The notes under the pieces were generated by a model, which saw nothing but the letters and a program-made list of their open reading frames with translations, was not told the DNA's origin and searched no databases. 64,000 bases of DNA from Rubrivivax sp. (GTDB lineage: Bacteria; Pseudomonadota; Gammaproteobacteria; Burkholderiales; Burkholderiaceae_C). Numbering within the stretch: the stretch's first letter is position 1; each line of letters begins with the position of its first letter. Positions 54,090-64,000 of the stretch are shown one piece after another. The stretch covers positions 186,001 to 250,000 of the forward strand of contig JAIXSE010000015.1 in assembly GCA_027484825.1 (NCBI GenBank), read 5' to 3'. The position numbers were made by a program, and so were the translations under genes.

Positions 54090-55940
54090 TCATTGCGTCT
54101 GCGACTTGCGCAGCACATCGGTATCGATATCGACATAGGCCCAGAAGTCGCGCTGATAAAGATGCTTGTCGTAGCCGAGCACCCACGGCTGCGTGATGTC
54201 GGTGAACACCCGGTGGGTTTCCGCCTTGAAGGGCATGTAGGCCACGGCCATGCGCTGCATTTTCTGCATGATGGCCAGGCGCTCCGGGCCGTCCGGCATC
54301 GAATGCTGCTGCTCGAAAAGGCGGTTGTATTCCGGCAGATCGAAGCGCGACTTGTTGGACTGGCCCTTGCTCGGCCCATAGGCCAGGCCCAGGAAATTCT
54401 CGCCGTCCGGCACGTCCGCGCTCCAGCCCAGGCCCCACATCTGCAGGCGTCCGGCGTTGGCCGCCTTCAGGTTCTCCGGCCACTTGCCGATCTTGAAGCG
54501 GATGCGCACCCCAATGGCCGTCATGTTCTTCTGCCACAGCTCGGCCAGTTGGCGTTTCTGGGCCTCGGGTTCGGTGGCGTATTCCAGGGTGAGCGGGCTG
54601 CCGTCGGGCAGGTCGCGCCAGCCGTCGCCGTCCTTGTCGACATAGCCGTAGAGGTCCAGCAGCGCCTTGGCCCGGGCCCGGTCGAACTGGCCCATCTCGG
54701 ACTTGAGCTGCGGGTCGTATCCGTACACGCCCGGGGAGATGATGCCCTGCGCCGGCTTGGCCTGACCGCGACGGGGCAGGCGCACCTGCTCGTCAAGATT
54801 GATGGCCAGTGCGATGGCGCGGCGCAGCGCGATCTTGTCCGGCGTGTAGCCGCCCACCACCGGATCTTCCATGTTGAAGTAGCTCAGGCTGATGTCCGCC
54901 CGCTCGTAGCGGACGGCCCGCTGCCCCTGCTTGGCCAGGTTGGGCGCCAGCTTGTTCTGCGGAATGGCGACCGGGGCGAATTCATTGGGCAGGTCGTCCA
55001 GCAGGTCGAACTCCCGGCGCAGGTAGGACAGCCAGCGCGGCTGGCTCTCCTCGATGATGGAGACCTCCACCCGGTCGACCATCGGCATGCGGCGGCCCTG
55101 CAGCTTCTTCACGTCCTCGGCGAGGTCCGGCCGATGGGCAGGGATCGGCTCGTGATAGTAGAGCTCACGGAAATTCGGATTGCGGGTCAGCACGATCAGC
55201 GAGGACCGCCGCCATTGCGACAGCAAATAGGCATTGGTGCCCACCGGATGCTCCCCGACGCGACCGGCATAGGCCTCCACCACTTCACGGGCCACCAGGC
55301 TGAGCATGGGATCGGCGAAGTGGTAGGTGAAGCGCGGGTCGCTGTTGCGCACGCGGATCTCAACGGTGTAGCGGTCCAGCAGCCGCAGCCCATCCACCGG
55401 CTTGTCGTAATCAAACGGCTTGCCGCCTTTGAGCGCGGCCTTGCGCACCTCGTCCAGCCCGAGGATGCCGGCGCCCTGCAGCCGGTAGAGATGGCCGCTC
55501 TTGACCAGCGGGTCGTAGTGGCGCTTGATGCTGTAGATGAGGTCGGCGCCGATCAGCTCGCGCTTTTGCCCCTTGAAGGCGGCATCGTCGGCGAAGTAGA
55601 TGCCGGGCTTGAGCTTGAAGACAAATCGCGTGGCGTTGTCCAGCACTTCGGGCAGCCCGTCGGTGACCGAGGGCTCGAGCTCGTAGGGCCGCTTGAGATA
55701 GCTGTAGCGCAGCGGCGTGTCGAAGATGTTGGCCAGGATGTTGCGTGAATACAGGTCGGTCACATAGGCCGGATCAAAACCGGTCTCCGCCTGCCGGTAG
55801 GCCACCCGCAGCACCTTCTCCGCCGCTGGAGCGGCTGCGCTGGCGGCAGCGGAAGGCCCCGCCACCTGGGCCAAGCAGGCGGAAACACCGAACAGCAGGG
55901 CCGTGGCCAGGCCTTGGGTCGTGGCCATCAAACGTCGCAT
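54090..55940 (-). CDS. Peptide ABC transporter substrate-binding protein, paralogue 3
   Basis: A 616-residue SBP_bac_5 protein, first of the three on its strand. Signal peptide MRRLMATTQGLATALLFGVSACLAQVAG includes a possible lipobox (VSAC), so it might be a lipoprotein. Conserved blocks: LYSRNILANIFDTPLRYSYLKRPYELEP, DLIYSIKRHYDP, EHPVGTNAYLLSQWRRSS, GYVDKDGDGWRDLPDGSPL. It diverges from the permease genes across a 364-base promoter region. Confidence 0.93.
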   Translation of the reverse strand: MRRLMATTQGLATALLFGVSACLAQVAGPSAAASAAAPAAEKVLRVAYRQAETGFDPAYVTDLYSRNILANIFDTPLRYSYLKRPYELEPSVTDGLPEVLDNATRFVFKLKPGIYFADDAAFKGQKRELIGADLIYSIKRHYDPLVKSGHLYRLQGAGILGLDEVRKAALKGGKPFDYDKPVDGLRLLDRYTVEIRVRNSDPRFTYHFADPMLSLVAREVVEAYAGRVGEHPVGTNAYLLSQWRRSSLIVLTRNPNFRELYYHEPIPAHRPDLAEDVKKLQGRRMPMVDRVEVSIIEESQPRWLSYLRREFDLLDDLPNEFAPVAIPQNKLAPNLAKQGQRAVRYERADISLSYFNMEDPVVGGYTPDKIALRRAIALAINLDEQVRLPRRGQAKPAQGIISPGVYGYDPQLKSEMGQFDRARAKALLDLYGYVDKDGDGWRDLPDGSPLTLEYATEPEAQKRQLAELWQKNMTAIGVRIRFKIGKWPENLKAANAGRLQMWGLGWSADVPDGENFLGLAYGPSKGQSNKSRFDLPEYNRLFEQQHSMPDGPERLAIMQKMQRMAVAYMPFKAETHRVFTDITQPWVLGYDKHLYQRDFWAYVDIDTDVLRKSQTQ

Positions 55941-56304
55941 CGAAACACCATCCTCAGAAGCAGACGCGCCGGGCTCGTGACCGGGCGCGATAAAACGCGC
56001 AGTCTAGGGGCGTGCACCGCCCTTGACCATGCCAACAACCCTCAACGGCGCTGCGGCGGGACGGCAGCCCATGCGGCCTGGGCGCTCCACGCCCATCACG
56101 AAGGAACAACCGAAGTTGCTTAGCCGTTTTTCTTCGATGCATTCAGGGCAAATGCCGGTGCGACCCCCATGAGCCCTGTCATAGACTCGCGCGTGATTCG
56201 CAGGCTCTCCTGCAAGGTCCCGAAGAGCCCTGGCCGTCACAAGCGTCCGGGGTTTTGCTTTTTCTGTCGCCCGAGCGGCGTCGCTTGAATGGAGTCCCCC
56301 AGCA
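55941..56304. other. Divergent promoter region of the peptide transporter locus
   Basis: 364 bases between the first substrate-binding gene and the first permease gene. It must hold both promoters, but no clear sigma70 box pair, operator palindrome or riboswitch could be identified by eye. Confidence 0.5.
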
Positions 56305-57243
56305 ATGGCGGCTTATCTGATCAGGCGCCTGTGGCAAATGATCCCCACCCTGCTGGGGGTCGTGCTGCTGGTGTTCTTCCTCTTCAAATTTTTTGGCGGG
56401 GATCCCGCTGAAGTGCTGGGCGGCCTCAATGCCAGCGCTGATCAGATCCAGGTCATTCGCGAGCAGTTGGGGCTCAACAAGCCGATCGCCGAACAGCTGC
56501 TGATCTTCATCAAGCAGATCGTGACCTTCGACTGGGGCAAGAGCTGGGCCACCAACGAATCGGTGGCCCACCTGTTTGCCACGCGGCTGCCGGCCACGCT
56601 GACGGTGATGATCCCCATCCTGCTGCTGGAAGTGCTGCTGCCGGTGCCGTTTGCGCTGGCGGTGGCCTACCTGCGCGGCCGGGCCGTGGACCGTGCGGTG
56701 ATGATGGGCACCACCATTGCGGTGTCGATCTCGCTGCTGGTCTATGTGATCGTCTTCCAGTATGTCTTCGCCTTCCAGCTGGGCTGGTTCCCGGTGCAGG
56801 GCTGGAGCGACAGTCTCTGGACCAACCTCACGACCTACGCGCCGCTGCCGGTCTTTGTGGCGGTGGCGGTGGCCCTGTCGCCCTACACCCGGCTCTACCG
56901 CACCTTCTTCCTGGACGAGATCGGCCATGAATATGTGCGCACCGCGCGGGCCAAGGGCCTGACCGAGCGGACCATCCTGCTCAAGCATGTGCTGCGCAAT
57001 GCGCTGATTCCCATCCTGACCAACATCTCGGTGGCGCTGCCCAGCCTCTTCGTCGGCTCCTTCCTGCTGGAGGTGTTCTTCTCGATCCCGGGCCTGGGCC
57101 GGGAGATCCTGCTGGCGGTGAACCGCAGCGACTATCCGGTGATCCAGGCCTTTGCCATCTACATCGCGGCGATGACCATGGTGGTCAACCTGATCACTGA
57201 CCTGCTCTATAAGTGGGTCGATCCCCGGGTGGTGCTGAAGTGA
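56305..57243 (+). CDS. Peptide ABC transporter permease, DppB/OppB type
   Basis: A 312-residue inner-membrane permease with six predicted helices. It begins AAYLIRRLWQMIPTLLGVVLLVFFLFKFFGGDPAEV, the OppB-type N-terminus. The EAA loop is EYVRTARAKGLTERTILLKHVLRNALIP. It forms the channel with the next gene (38 bases downstream). Confidence 0.94.
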   Translation: MAAYLIRRLWQMIPTLLGVVLLVFFLFKFFGGDPAEVLGGLNASADQIQVIREQLGLNKPIAEQLLIFIKQIVTFDWGKSWATNESVAHLFATRLPATLTVMIPILLLEVLLPVPFALAVAYLRGRAVDRAVMMGTTIAVSISLLVYVIVFQYVFAFQLGWFPVQGWSDSLWTNLTTYAPLPVFVAVAVALSPYTRLYRTFFLDEIGHEYVRTARAKGLTERTILLKHVLRNALIPILTNISVALPSLFVGSFLLEVFFSIPGLGREILLAVNRSDYPVIQAFAIYIAAMTMVVNLITDLLYKWVDPRVVLK

Positions 57244-57280
57244 AGGCGAACAAGACAGCGAACAGGACAGAGGGCGCAGC

Positions 57281-58327
57281 ATGAGCAGTGTGATCACAGC
57301 CCCGGGCACGAACAGCCCGAAGGCCCAGAAATCCGAAGGGGTGTGGGTGGCGTCCTGGCGACGCATGCGGGCGGACAAGGTGGGCATGACGGCCCTGGCC
57401 ATCGTGGCCTTGTCGCTGCTGCTGGTGTTGGCCGCGGGCCTGGGCCTGGTGGCCGGCGACTGGCAGAAGGAAACCGGCGTGCCCAATGCGCCGCCGACCT
57501 TCATGGGGCCGGCCGCAGCGGACACAACGGCCGCCGTCGCCACCGCCAAGGGCCCGAATGTGGACCTCAGCGACATCGACCCGCTGGCCCCCAAGTACGG
57601 TGAGTGGACCGAGCGGGCCAAGCAGTACAAGACCGATGAATCGCCCCGTGCGCAGACCCTGCCCTTCGGTGCCGACCGCCTGGGCCGCGACGTGCTGTCC
57701 AAGGCCATCAAGGGCGCCGAGATCTCCATCATGGTGGGCGTACTTGCCGCCGTGGTGGCCACGCTGATCGGCACGGTGCTGGGCGCCCTGTCCGGCTTTT
57801 ACGGCGGCAAGGTGGGCGACTTCCTGGAGTGGGTCTACAACGTCTTCACCGCCATGCCCAACATCCTGCTGATCTTCGCCTTCGCGGTGGTGTTCGGCCG
57901 CGGGGTGCTGCCGGTGGTGATGATCCTGGGCCTGGCCGGCTGGACCGGCATCTACCGTCTGGTGCGGGCCGAATTCATGAAGCATTCGGTGCGCGAGTAT
58001 GTGCGTTCGGCCGAGGCCATCGGCGCCAGCCGCACCTCGCGCATGTTCAAGCACATCCTGCCCAATGTCTCCCATGTGGCGCTGGTGCAGTTGTCGCTGC
58101 ATGTGGTGTCGTTCATCAAGAGCGAAGTGATCCTGTCCTATCTGGGCCTGGGCGTGAGCGTCGATCAGGTCTCCTGGGGCACGATGCTGTCCGAAGCCCA
58201 GAACGAGCTGATCCTCGGCTATTGGTGGCAACTGGCGGTGGTGACGGTGTTCATGGCGGTGTTCGTCACCGCCTTCTCGCTGTTCACCGATGCGCTGCGT
58301 GATGCGCTGGACCCCAAGCTGCGCTGA
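57281..58327 (+). CDS. Peptide ABC transporter permease, DppC/OppC type
   Basis: A 348-residue permease. WRRMRADKVGMTALAIVALSLLLVLAAGLGL is the OppC-type first helix. A larger than usual periplasmic loop (about residues 60-130, Ala/Asp/Lys-rich) precedes GADRLGRDVLSKAIKGAEISIMVGV and the EAA loop EYVRSAEAIGASRTSRMFKHILPN. Partner of the preceding permease. Confidence 0.94.
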   Translation: MSSVITAPGTNSPKAQKSEGVWVASWRRMRADKVGMTALAIVALSLLLVLAAGLGLVAGDWQKETGVPNAPPTFMGPAAADTTAAVATAKGPNVDLSDIDPLAPKYGEWTERAKQYKTDESPRAQTLPFGADRLGRDVLSKAIKGAEISIMVGVLAAVVATLIGTVLGALSGFYGGKVGDFLEWVYNVFTAMPNILLIFAFAVVFGRGVLPVVMILGLAGWTGIYRLVRAEFMKHSVREYVRSAEAIGASRTSRMFKHILPNVSHVALVQLSLHVVSFIKSEVILSYLGLGVSVDQVSWGTMLSEAQNELILGYWWQLAVVTVFMAVFVTAFSLFTDALRDALDPKLR

Positions 58328-58344
58328 AGCCAAGGAGAGACACC

Positions 58345-60072
<1,728 letters not shown>

Positions 60073-60073
60073 C

Positions 60074-60097
60074 CGCCAGGGATATCGCCAGGGATAT
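60074..60097. repeat. Twelve-base direct repeat
   Basis: Two exact tandem copies of CGCCAGGGATAT immediately after the ATPase stop codon, followed by a GC-only palindrome (60102-60113). No function evident. Confidence 0.85.
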
Positions 60098-60163
60098 GCC
60101 CGGGGCGCGCCCCTCGCCAGCCTCACTACACTCGGTGGCTGTTTCACTGAGGTAGACAACAAC

Positions 60164-61447
60164 ATGGGTTGGTTGATGCGCTGGCGCCCTGTGGCGGCCG
60201 GCCCCGAGACGGCGGTGGCTCCGGATGAGCGACTGTCCTGGCCGCAGACGACGATGCTGGGTCTCCAGCATGTGATCGCGATGTTCGGTGCCACCGTGCT
60301 GGCCCCGCTGCTGATGGGCTTTGACCCCAACGTGGCGGTGCTGATGAGCGGTGTGGGCACGCTGCTGTTCTTCTTCATCACCGGCGGACGGGTGCCCAGC
60401 TATCTGGGCTCCAGCTTCGCCTTCATCGGCGTGGTGATTGCGGCCACGGGCTACGGCGGCAGCGGCCCGAACGCCAACCTGCCGGCGGCCCTGGGCGGCA
60501 TCGTCATCTGCGGCCTGGTCTACACCGTCATCGGCGCGGTGGTGACGGCGGTGGGCGGCGGCTGGGTCGAGAAGCTGATGCCGCCGGTCGTCACCGGCGC
60601 CGTGGTGGCAGTGATCGGCCTGAACCTGGCGGCCGTCCCCATCAAGAACATGGCGCCCACGCCCTTCGATGCGTGGATGCAGGGCCTGACCTTTGTCTGC
60701 GTGGCCCTGGTGGCCGTGCATGGCCGCGGCATGATGCGCCGCCTGTTGATCCTGGCCGGGCTGATCGCCGCCAGCCTGCTTTATGCGCTGCTGACCAACG
60801 GCCTGGGCCTGGGCAAGCCGATCGACCTGAGCGGCGTGCAAGCCGCCGCCTGGCTCGGGCTGCCCACCTTCACCGCCCCCCGCTTCGAATCGCAGGCCAT
60901 CCTGATGATCGTGCCGGTGGCGCTGATCCTGGTGGCGGAAAACCTCGGCCACCTCAAGGCCGTCAGCGCCATGACCGGACGGGATATGTCGCCCTTCCTC
61001 GGACGGGCGTTCATCGGCGACGGCGTGGCCACCATGATCAGTGGCGCCTCCGGCGGGACCGGCGTCACCACCTATGCCGAGAACATCGGCGTCATGGCCG
61101 CCACCCGCATCTATTCCACCGCGGTGTTTGTTGTGGCCGCGCTCATGGCGCTGCTGCTGGGCTTCTCGCCGAAGTTCGGCGCGCTGATCCAGGCGATTCC
61201 GCTGGCGGTGATGGGCGGCGTGAGCATCGTCGTGTTCGGCCTCATCGCCGTGGCCGGAGCCCGGATCTGGGTCGAGCATCAGGTCGACTTCAAGGACCCG
61301 CGCAACCTGATGGTGGCGGCCATCACCCTGGTGATCGGCACCGGGGACTACACGCTGCATCTGGGCGGCATGTCCCTGGGCGGCATCGGCACGGCCACCT
61401 TCGGCGCCATCTTGTTGCATGCCGTTCTCAGGCGTGGCGGGCGCTGA
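60164..61447 (+). CDS. Nucleobase:cation symporter-2 family permease (UraA-like)
   Basis: A 427-residue transporter with about 14 membrane segments. WPQTTMLGLQHVIAMFGATVLAPLLMGFDPNVAVLMSGVGTLLFFFITGGRVPSYLGSSFAFIG closely follows the UraA start, and the substrate motif VAENLGHLKAVSAMTGRDM and GTGVTTYAENIGVMAATR are family signatures. Uracil/pyrimidine uptake by proton symport is the likely role; xanthine/urate is less likely. Confidence 0.92.
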   Translation: MGWLMRWRPVAAGPETAVAPDERLSWPQTTMLGLQHVIAMFGATVLAPLLMGFDPNVAVLMSGVGTLLFFFITGGRVPSYLGSSFAFIGVVIAATGYGGSGPNANLPAALGGIVICGLVYTVIGAVVTAVGGGWVEKLMPPVVTGAVVAVIGLNLAAVPIKNMAPTPFDAWMQGLTFVCVALVAVHGRGMMRRLLILAGLIAASLLYALLTNGLGLGKPIDLSGVQAAAWLGLPTFTAPRFESQAILMIVPVALILVAENLGHLKAVSAMTGRDMSPFLGRAFIGDGVATMISGASGGTGVTTYAENIGVMAATRIYSTAVFVVAALMALLLGFSPKFGALIQAIPLAVMGGVSIVVFGLIAVAGARIWVEHQVDFKDPRNLMVAAITLVIGTGDYTLHLGGMSLGGIGTATFGAILLHAVLRRGGR

Positions 61448-61594
61448 ACGCACACAGGGCCCGGCGGGCCCGATCTGGCCCCCACCGCGCACTAGTGCAC
61501 GATGGAGGGATGTGTGCTGCCGGGACAACCCGTAACAACACGTACAAACGTCGCCATTCAGCCGCCCTCCGCCGACCACGCCTGCACCACGCCC

Positions 61595-63730
61595 ATGTTC
61601 CGGACACCACGAGCCCTCGACGCCACGGCCCCACTGCCGATTGCGCCCGCCCGGTTCTCGCGGTGGTCGGGGCGCTCGGGTGGGGGTTGGCTGCTCGTGG
61701 CGGTGCTGGGCTCGGCGACCCTGCTGACCGGGTGTCCCGCTCGTGAGCCGGGGCCAGGAACCCCCTCCGGTGCTTCTGCGTCGCTGGACCGGGCCATGGC
61801 CCTGGAGCTGGAGCAGCAGGAACGCATCGGACTGGCGCAGCCGCAGGAACATGTGCGGCAGTTGCTGGACCTCGAAGCCCGCCTGCCTGCCGACAGCGCC
61901 GAGCGCATGGAGGCCATCAGCCAGCGGGCGGCGCTGCTGGCGCAGATCCGGGACCGGACCGCGCATGAGGCCGCCGTCGAGTCGCTCAAGACCTGGCCCG
62001 CCGATTCACCGTCCCGCGCGCAAGTGCCGCTGGCCCTGATGCTGGCCAAGGCCCAATGGCTCAAGAACAACGGTCAGCTGGGGGCCGGCATTCGGGTGTT
62101 GTCGGCCTTGTCCGACCTGGACCCGGCCGCCGCCGAGCCGCGCATGCTGTTCCGCGCGCTGCTGCTGCGCGGTTATCTGCAGAGCGACTATGGGGAGGTG
62201 GATGCGTCGGTTGAGAGCCTGGGCAAAGCCATCGACCTGGCGCGGGTCATGGGCTCGACCTGGCGGGCTGCGAGCGCTCAGACCACCCTGGCGATCTCCT
62301 ACTACCGAGCCCAGCAGGCGGACCATGCCCAGCAGATCGTGGACGAGGCACTGGAGGCGGCCCGGCGCGACCCGGACCCGGTGCTGCTCTACAGCGTCTA
62401 CACGATGATGGCCGTCGTGCACTCGCAAGATGCCGACCCCGTGCGCAACAAGCTGGGCAGCGAGCAGGCGCTGCGGTATGCGCAGGAAGCCCAGTCCCGC
62501 TATCTGGAAGCACTGGCACTGGGCAACCTGGCCGACGTCGAGCTGCGCCAGGAAAACTATTCGCGGGCCCTGGACTTGTCCCAGCGTGCCAACGTGCTGG
62601 CGCAGAGCCTGCGCGACATCCAGACCGAAATCCTGGCCCGCCACAACATGGGCATCGCCAAGATCGGCCTGCGGCGACTGGAAGAGGGCAAGCGCGACGT
62701 GCTGCAGGCCATCACCATGGATGCACAGCGCGAGGCCAGCAGCTCCACCGCCGAGTCCTGGCTGGAGCTGGGTCGTTATCTGGAGAAGGCGGACGACGTT
62801 GCCGGCGCTGTCGATGCGTATCACCGCTCGCGGCGGCTGTTCGATGCGGTGCTGCGGGACGAAACCCGCAAGGCCATGCTGGAGGCGCAGGCGCGTTTTG
62901 AAGACCAGCAGCGCCGACGCGAGATCCAGCTGCTGAACCAGGACAACAGCCTCAAGGCCGAACAGATCCGCAACCGTGACCTGCAGCTGAAGCTGTGGTC
63001 CGAGGTGGGCGTCGGCGTGCTGCTGTCCGGTGCGCTGCTGGCGCTGGCCTACCGACGGGTGCGCCGCACCAATGCGGCGCTGGCGCAGACCAATGAATCG
63101 CTGCGGGTGCAGAGCGAGCGCGACCCGCTCACCGGCCTTGCGAACCGGCGCCATTTCCAGAAGGACGTGGCCGCCCGCTGCGACGCCCAGCAGGGCCTGC
63201 GAGGCAGTCTGTTCCTGGTGGACATCGACCACTTCAAGCGCATCAACGACCAGTGGGGCCATGCCGCCGGCGATTCGGTGCTGGTGGAAGTGGCCCGCCG
63301 TCTGCGCAGTGTCTTGCGCGAGCAGGACCTGGTGGTGCGCTGGGGCGGCGAGGAGTTCCTCATCCTCGTGCGCTCGGAAAACACCGAGGACGCGCGGCTG
63401 CTGGCCCAGCGCCTGCTGGACCAGATCGGCGGCATGCCAGTGGACCACGGGCCGCTGTCGATTCCCATCAGCGCGTCCATCGGTTTTGCCAGCTTCCCGA
63501 TGGCGCCTGCGGGCCTGACGCTCGAATGGGAACGCGCCGTGGACATGGCCGACACCGTCATGTACCTGAGCAAGGCCCATGGCCGGAACAAGGCCTATGG
63601 CGTGTCGGCGGTTCATGCCGGCACCCGCGAGGAACTGCTGACACTGGCCAGCCGCTTGGAATCGGCATGGCACCAGGGGCAGGTGGACCTGATCAGCCTG
63701 CTGGGTCCGCAGATGGAGGACCGGTCGTGA
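61595..63730 (+). CDS. Lipoprotein TPR-GGDEF diguanylate cyclase
   Basis: A 711-residue protein. Start ATG at 61595 gives a signal ending in the lipobox LLTGC; an upstream in-frame start is less likely. The periplasmic part (about 60-440) is helical with TPR-like repeats (ALGNLADVELRQENYSRALDLSQRANVLAQ). One membrane helix (about 468-487) leads to a GGDEF domain with GGEEF at 584-588 and an inhibitory site REQD five residues before it, so it likely makes c-di-GMP and is product-inhibited. Its stop overlaps the next gene (GTGA). Confidence 0.9.
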   Translation: MFRTPRALDATAPLPIAPARFSRWSGRSGGGWLLVAVLGSATLLTGCPAREPGPGTPSGASASLDRAMALELEQQERIGLAQPQEHVRQLLDLEARLPADSAERMEAISQRAALLAQIRDRTAHEAAVESLKTWPADSPSRAQVPLALMLAKAQWLKNNGQLGAGIRVLSALSDLDPAAAEPRMLFRALLLRGYLQSDYGEVDASVESLGKAIDLARVMGSTWRAASAQTTLAISYYRAQQADHAQQIVDEALEAARRDPDPVLLYSVYTMMAVVHSQDADPVRNKLGSEQALRYAQEAQSRYLEALALGNLADVELRQENYSRALDLSQRANVLAQSLRDIQTEILARHNMGIAKIGLRRLEEGKRDVLQAITMDAQREASSSTAESWLELGRYLEKADDVAGAVDAYHRSRRLFDAVLRDETRKAMLEAQARFEDQQRRREIQLLNQDNSLKAEQIRNRDLQLKLWSEVGVGVLLSGALLALAYRRVRRTNAALAQTNESLRVQSERDPLTGLANRRHFQKDVAARCDAQQGLRGSLFLVDIDHFKRINDQWGHAAGDSVLVEVARRLRSVLREQDLVVRWGGEEFLILVRSENTEDARLLAQRLLDQIGGMPVDHGPLSIPISASIGFASFPMAPAGLTLEWERAVDMADTVMYLSKAHGRNKAYGVSAVHAGTREELLTLASRLESAWHQGQVDLISLLGPQMEDRS

Positions 63731-64000
63731 GCCGCCGCCTGTCCTGCGCGCCGCGCCGGGTCCTTGCGGCCTTGCTGCTGTCGGTCGGCCTGAGCGGCCC
63801 GGCCGTGGTGTCCGCCCACGAAAACCACGACAGCCACGACAACCACGACCGCCAGCTGGATGCCGAACTGGCCCAATGGGAACGCACCGGCTACAACGAT
63901 CCCAAAGAAGCCCTGAGGGGCCTGCAGGCGATGCGGGCCAACCGCGCCGAGGCCCATCGTCCGGCGCACGCCCTGCGCATCGACTACACCATCGCCCGTG
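63727..64000 (+). CDS. Exported protein, partial (cut by window end)
   Basis: Begins at a GTG overlapping the cyclase stop. Translation: signal peptide (SRRLSCAPRRVLAALLLSVGLSGPAVVSA), a His/Asp-rich stretch (HENHDSHDNHD), then a helical segment starting RQLDAELAQWERTGYNDPKEALRGLQAMRANRAEAHRP. The beginning resembles the periplasmic TPR sensor of its neighbour, so it may be a second TPR-containing signalling protein. Only 91 residues are visible. Confidence 0.7.
   Translation, partial: MSRRLSCAPRRVLAALLLSVGLSGPAVVSAHENHDSHDNHDRQLDAELAQWERTGYNDPKEALRGLQAMRANRAEAHRPAHALRIDYTIAR

Noticed and set aside
50289-55748. Long plus-strand frames over the three substrate-binding genes
   Set aside because: They mirror each other only because the three real genes are paralogous; no start signal or domain.

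Overview
The window is high-GC, densely coded DNA from a Gram-negative bacterium. Periplasmic-glucan genes (opgGH), a GlrK/QseG/GlrR-type signalling operon, an RND metal efflux operon, sox genes and Tat- and lipoprotein-type signals together suggest a betaproteobacterium of the order Burkholderiales (Roseateles/Mitsuaria-like). That assignment is inference from gene content and composition; no rRNA or tRNA gene is present to test it.

Layout. 0-9 kb: a czcICBA-type divalent metal efflux operon (minus strand) lies between two orphan proteins that share an unusual N-terminal signature (VDxSxRxxxxRR followed about 20 residues later by AP[VI]QR). The first carries a papain-like Cys-His-Asp set, so they look like secreted effectors or toxins. 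A decayed glycosyltransferase remnant also sits here. 9-14.5 kb: a metallo-beta-lactamase-fold hydrolase, a Tat-exported M48 peptidase, a flavin reductase, and a GntR (YtrA-type) regulator with its own ABC exporter and a clear operator palindrome. 14.5-21.7 kb is an accessory patch. It holds an intact IS1182-type element with recognisable terminal inverted repeats, an outer family of short repeats with a GTTCAGAAC core lying in inverted orientation on both sides of it, a large repeat/propeller lipoprotein, and small ankyrin and membrane proteins.

21.7-40.2 kb: a CapA-family protein, a LysR regulator and a two-subunit molybdenum hydroxylase (IorAB type), an MFS exporter, cupin and cyclophilin-like proteins, a membrane C13 peptidase, a repeat protein, an EptA-like phosphoethanolamine transferase and a hemerythrin protein that ends in a strong terminator. 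Next comes a second IorAB-type molybdenum hydroxylase directly followed by soxX-soxY-soxZ-soxA without soxB or soxCD, an unusual association and the best metabolic candidate in the window. 40.2-50.1 kb: opgG-opgH, glrK-qseG-glrR, then an ORF6N-PIN pair convergent with an XRE/ImmA-type peptidase gene, a toxin-antitoxin or defence-like arrangement.

50.1-60.1 kb is one peptide ABC transport locus. Three tandem paralogous substrate-binding proteins on the minus strand diverge from one set of permeases and a fused two-domain ATPase on the plus strand. 60.1-64 kb: a uracil/xanthine-type permease and a lipoprotein TPR-GGDEF diguanylate cyclase that overlaps the start of a further exported protein cut by the window edge.

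Coordinates for coding regions include the stop codon. Where the longest open frame did not look like the real gene, an internal start was chosen and the reason is given.
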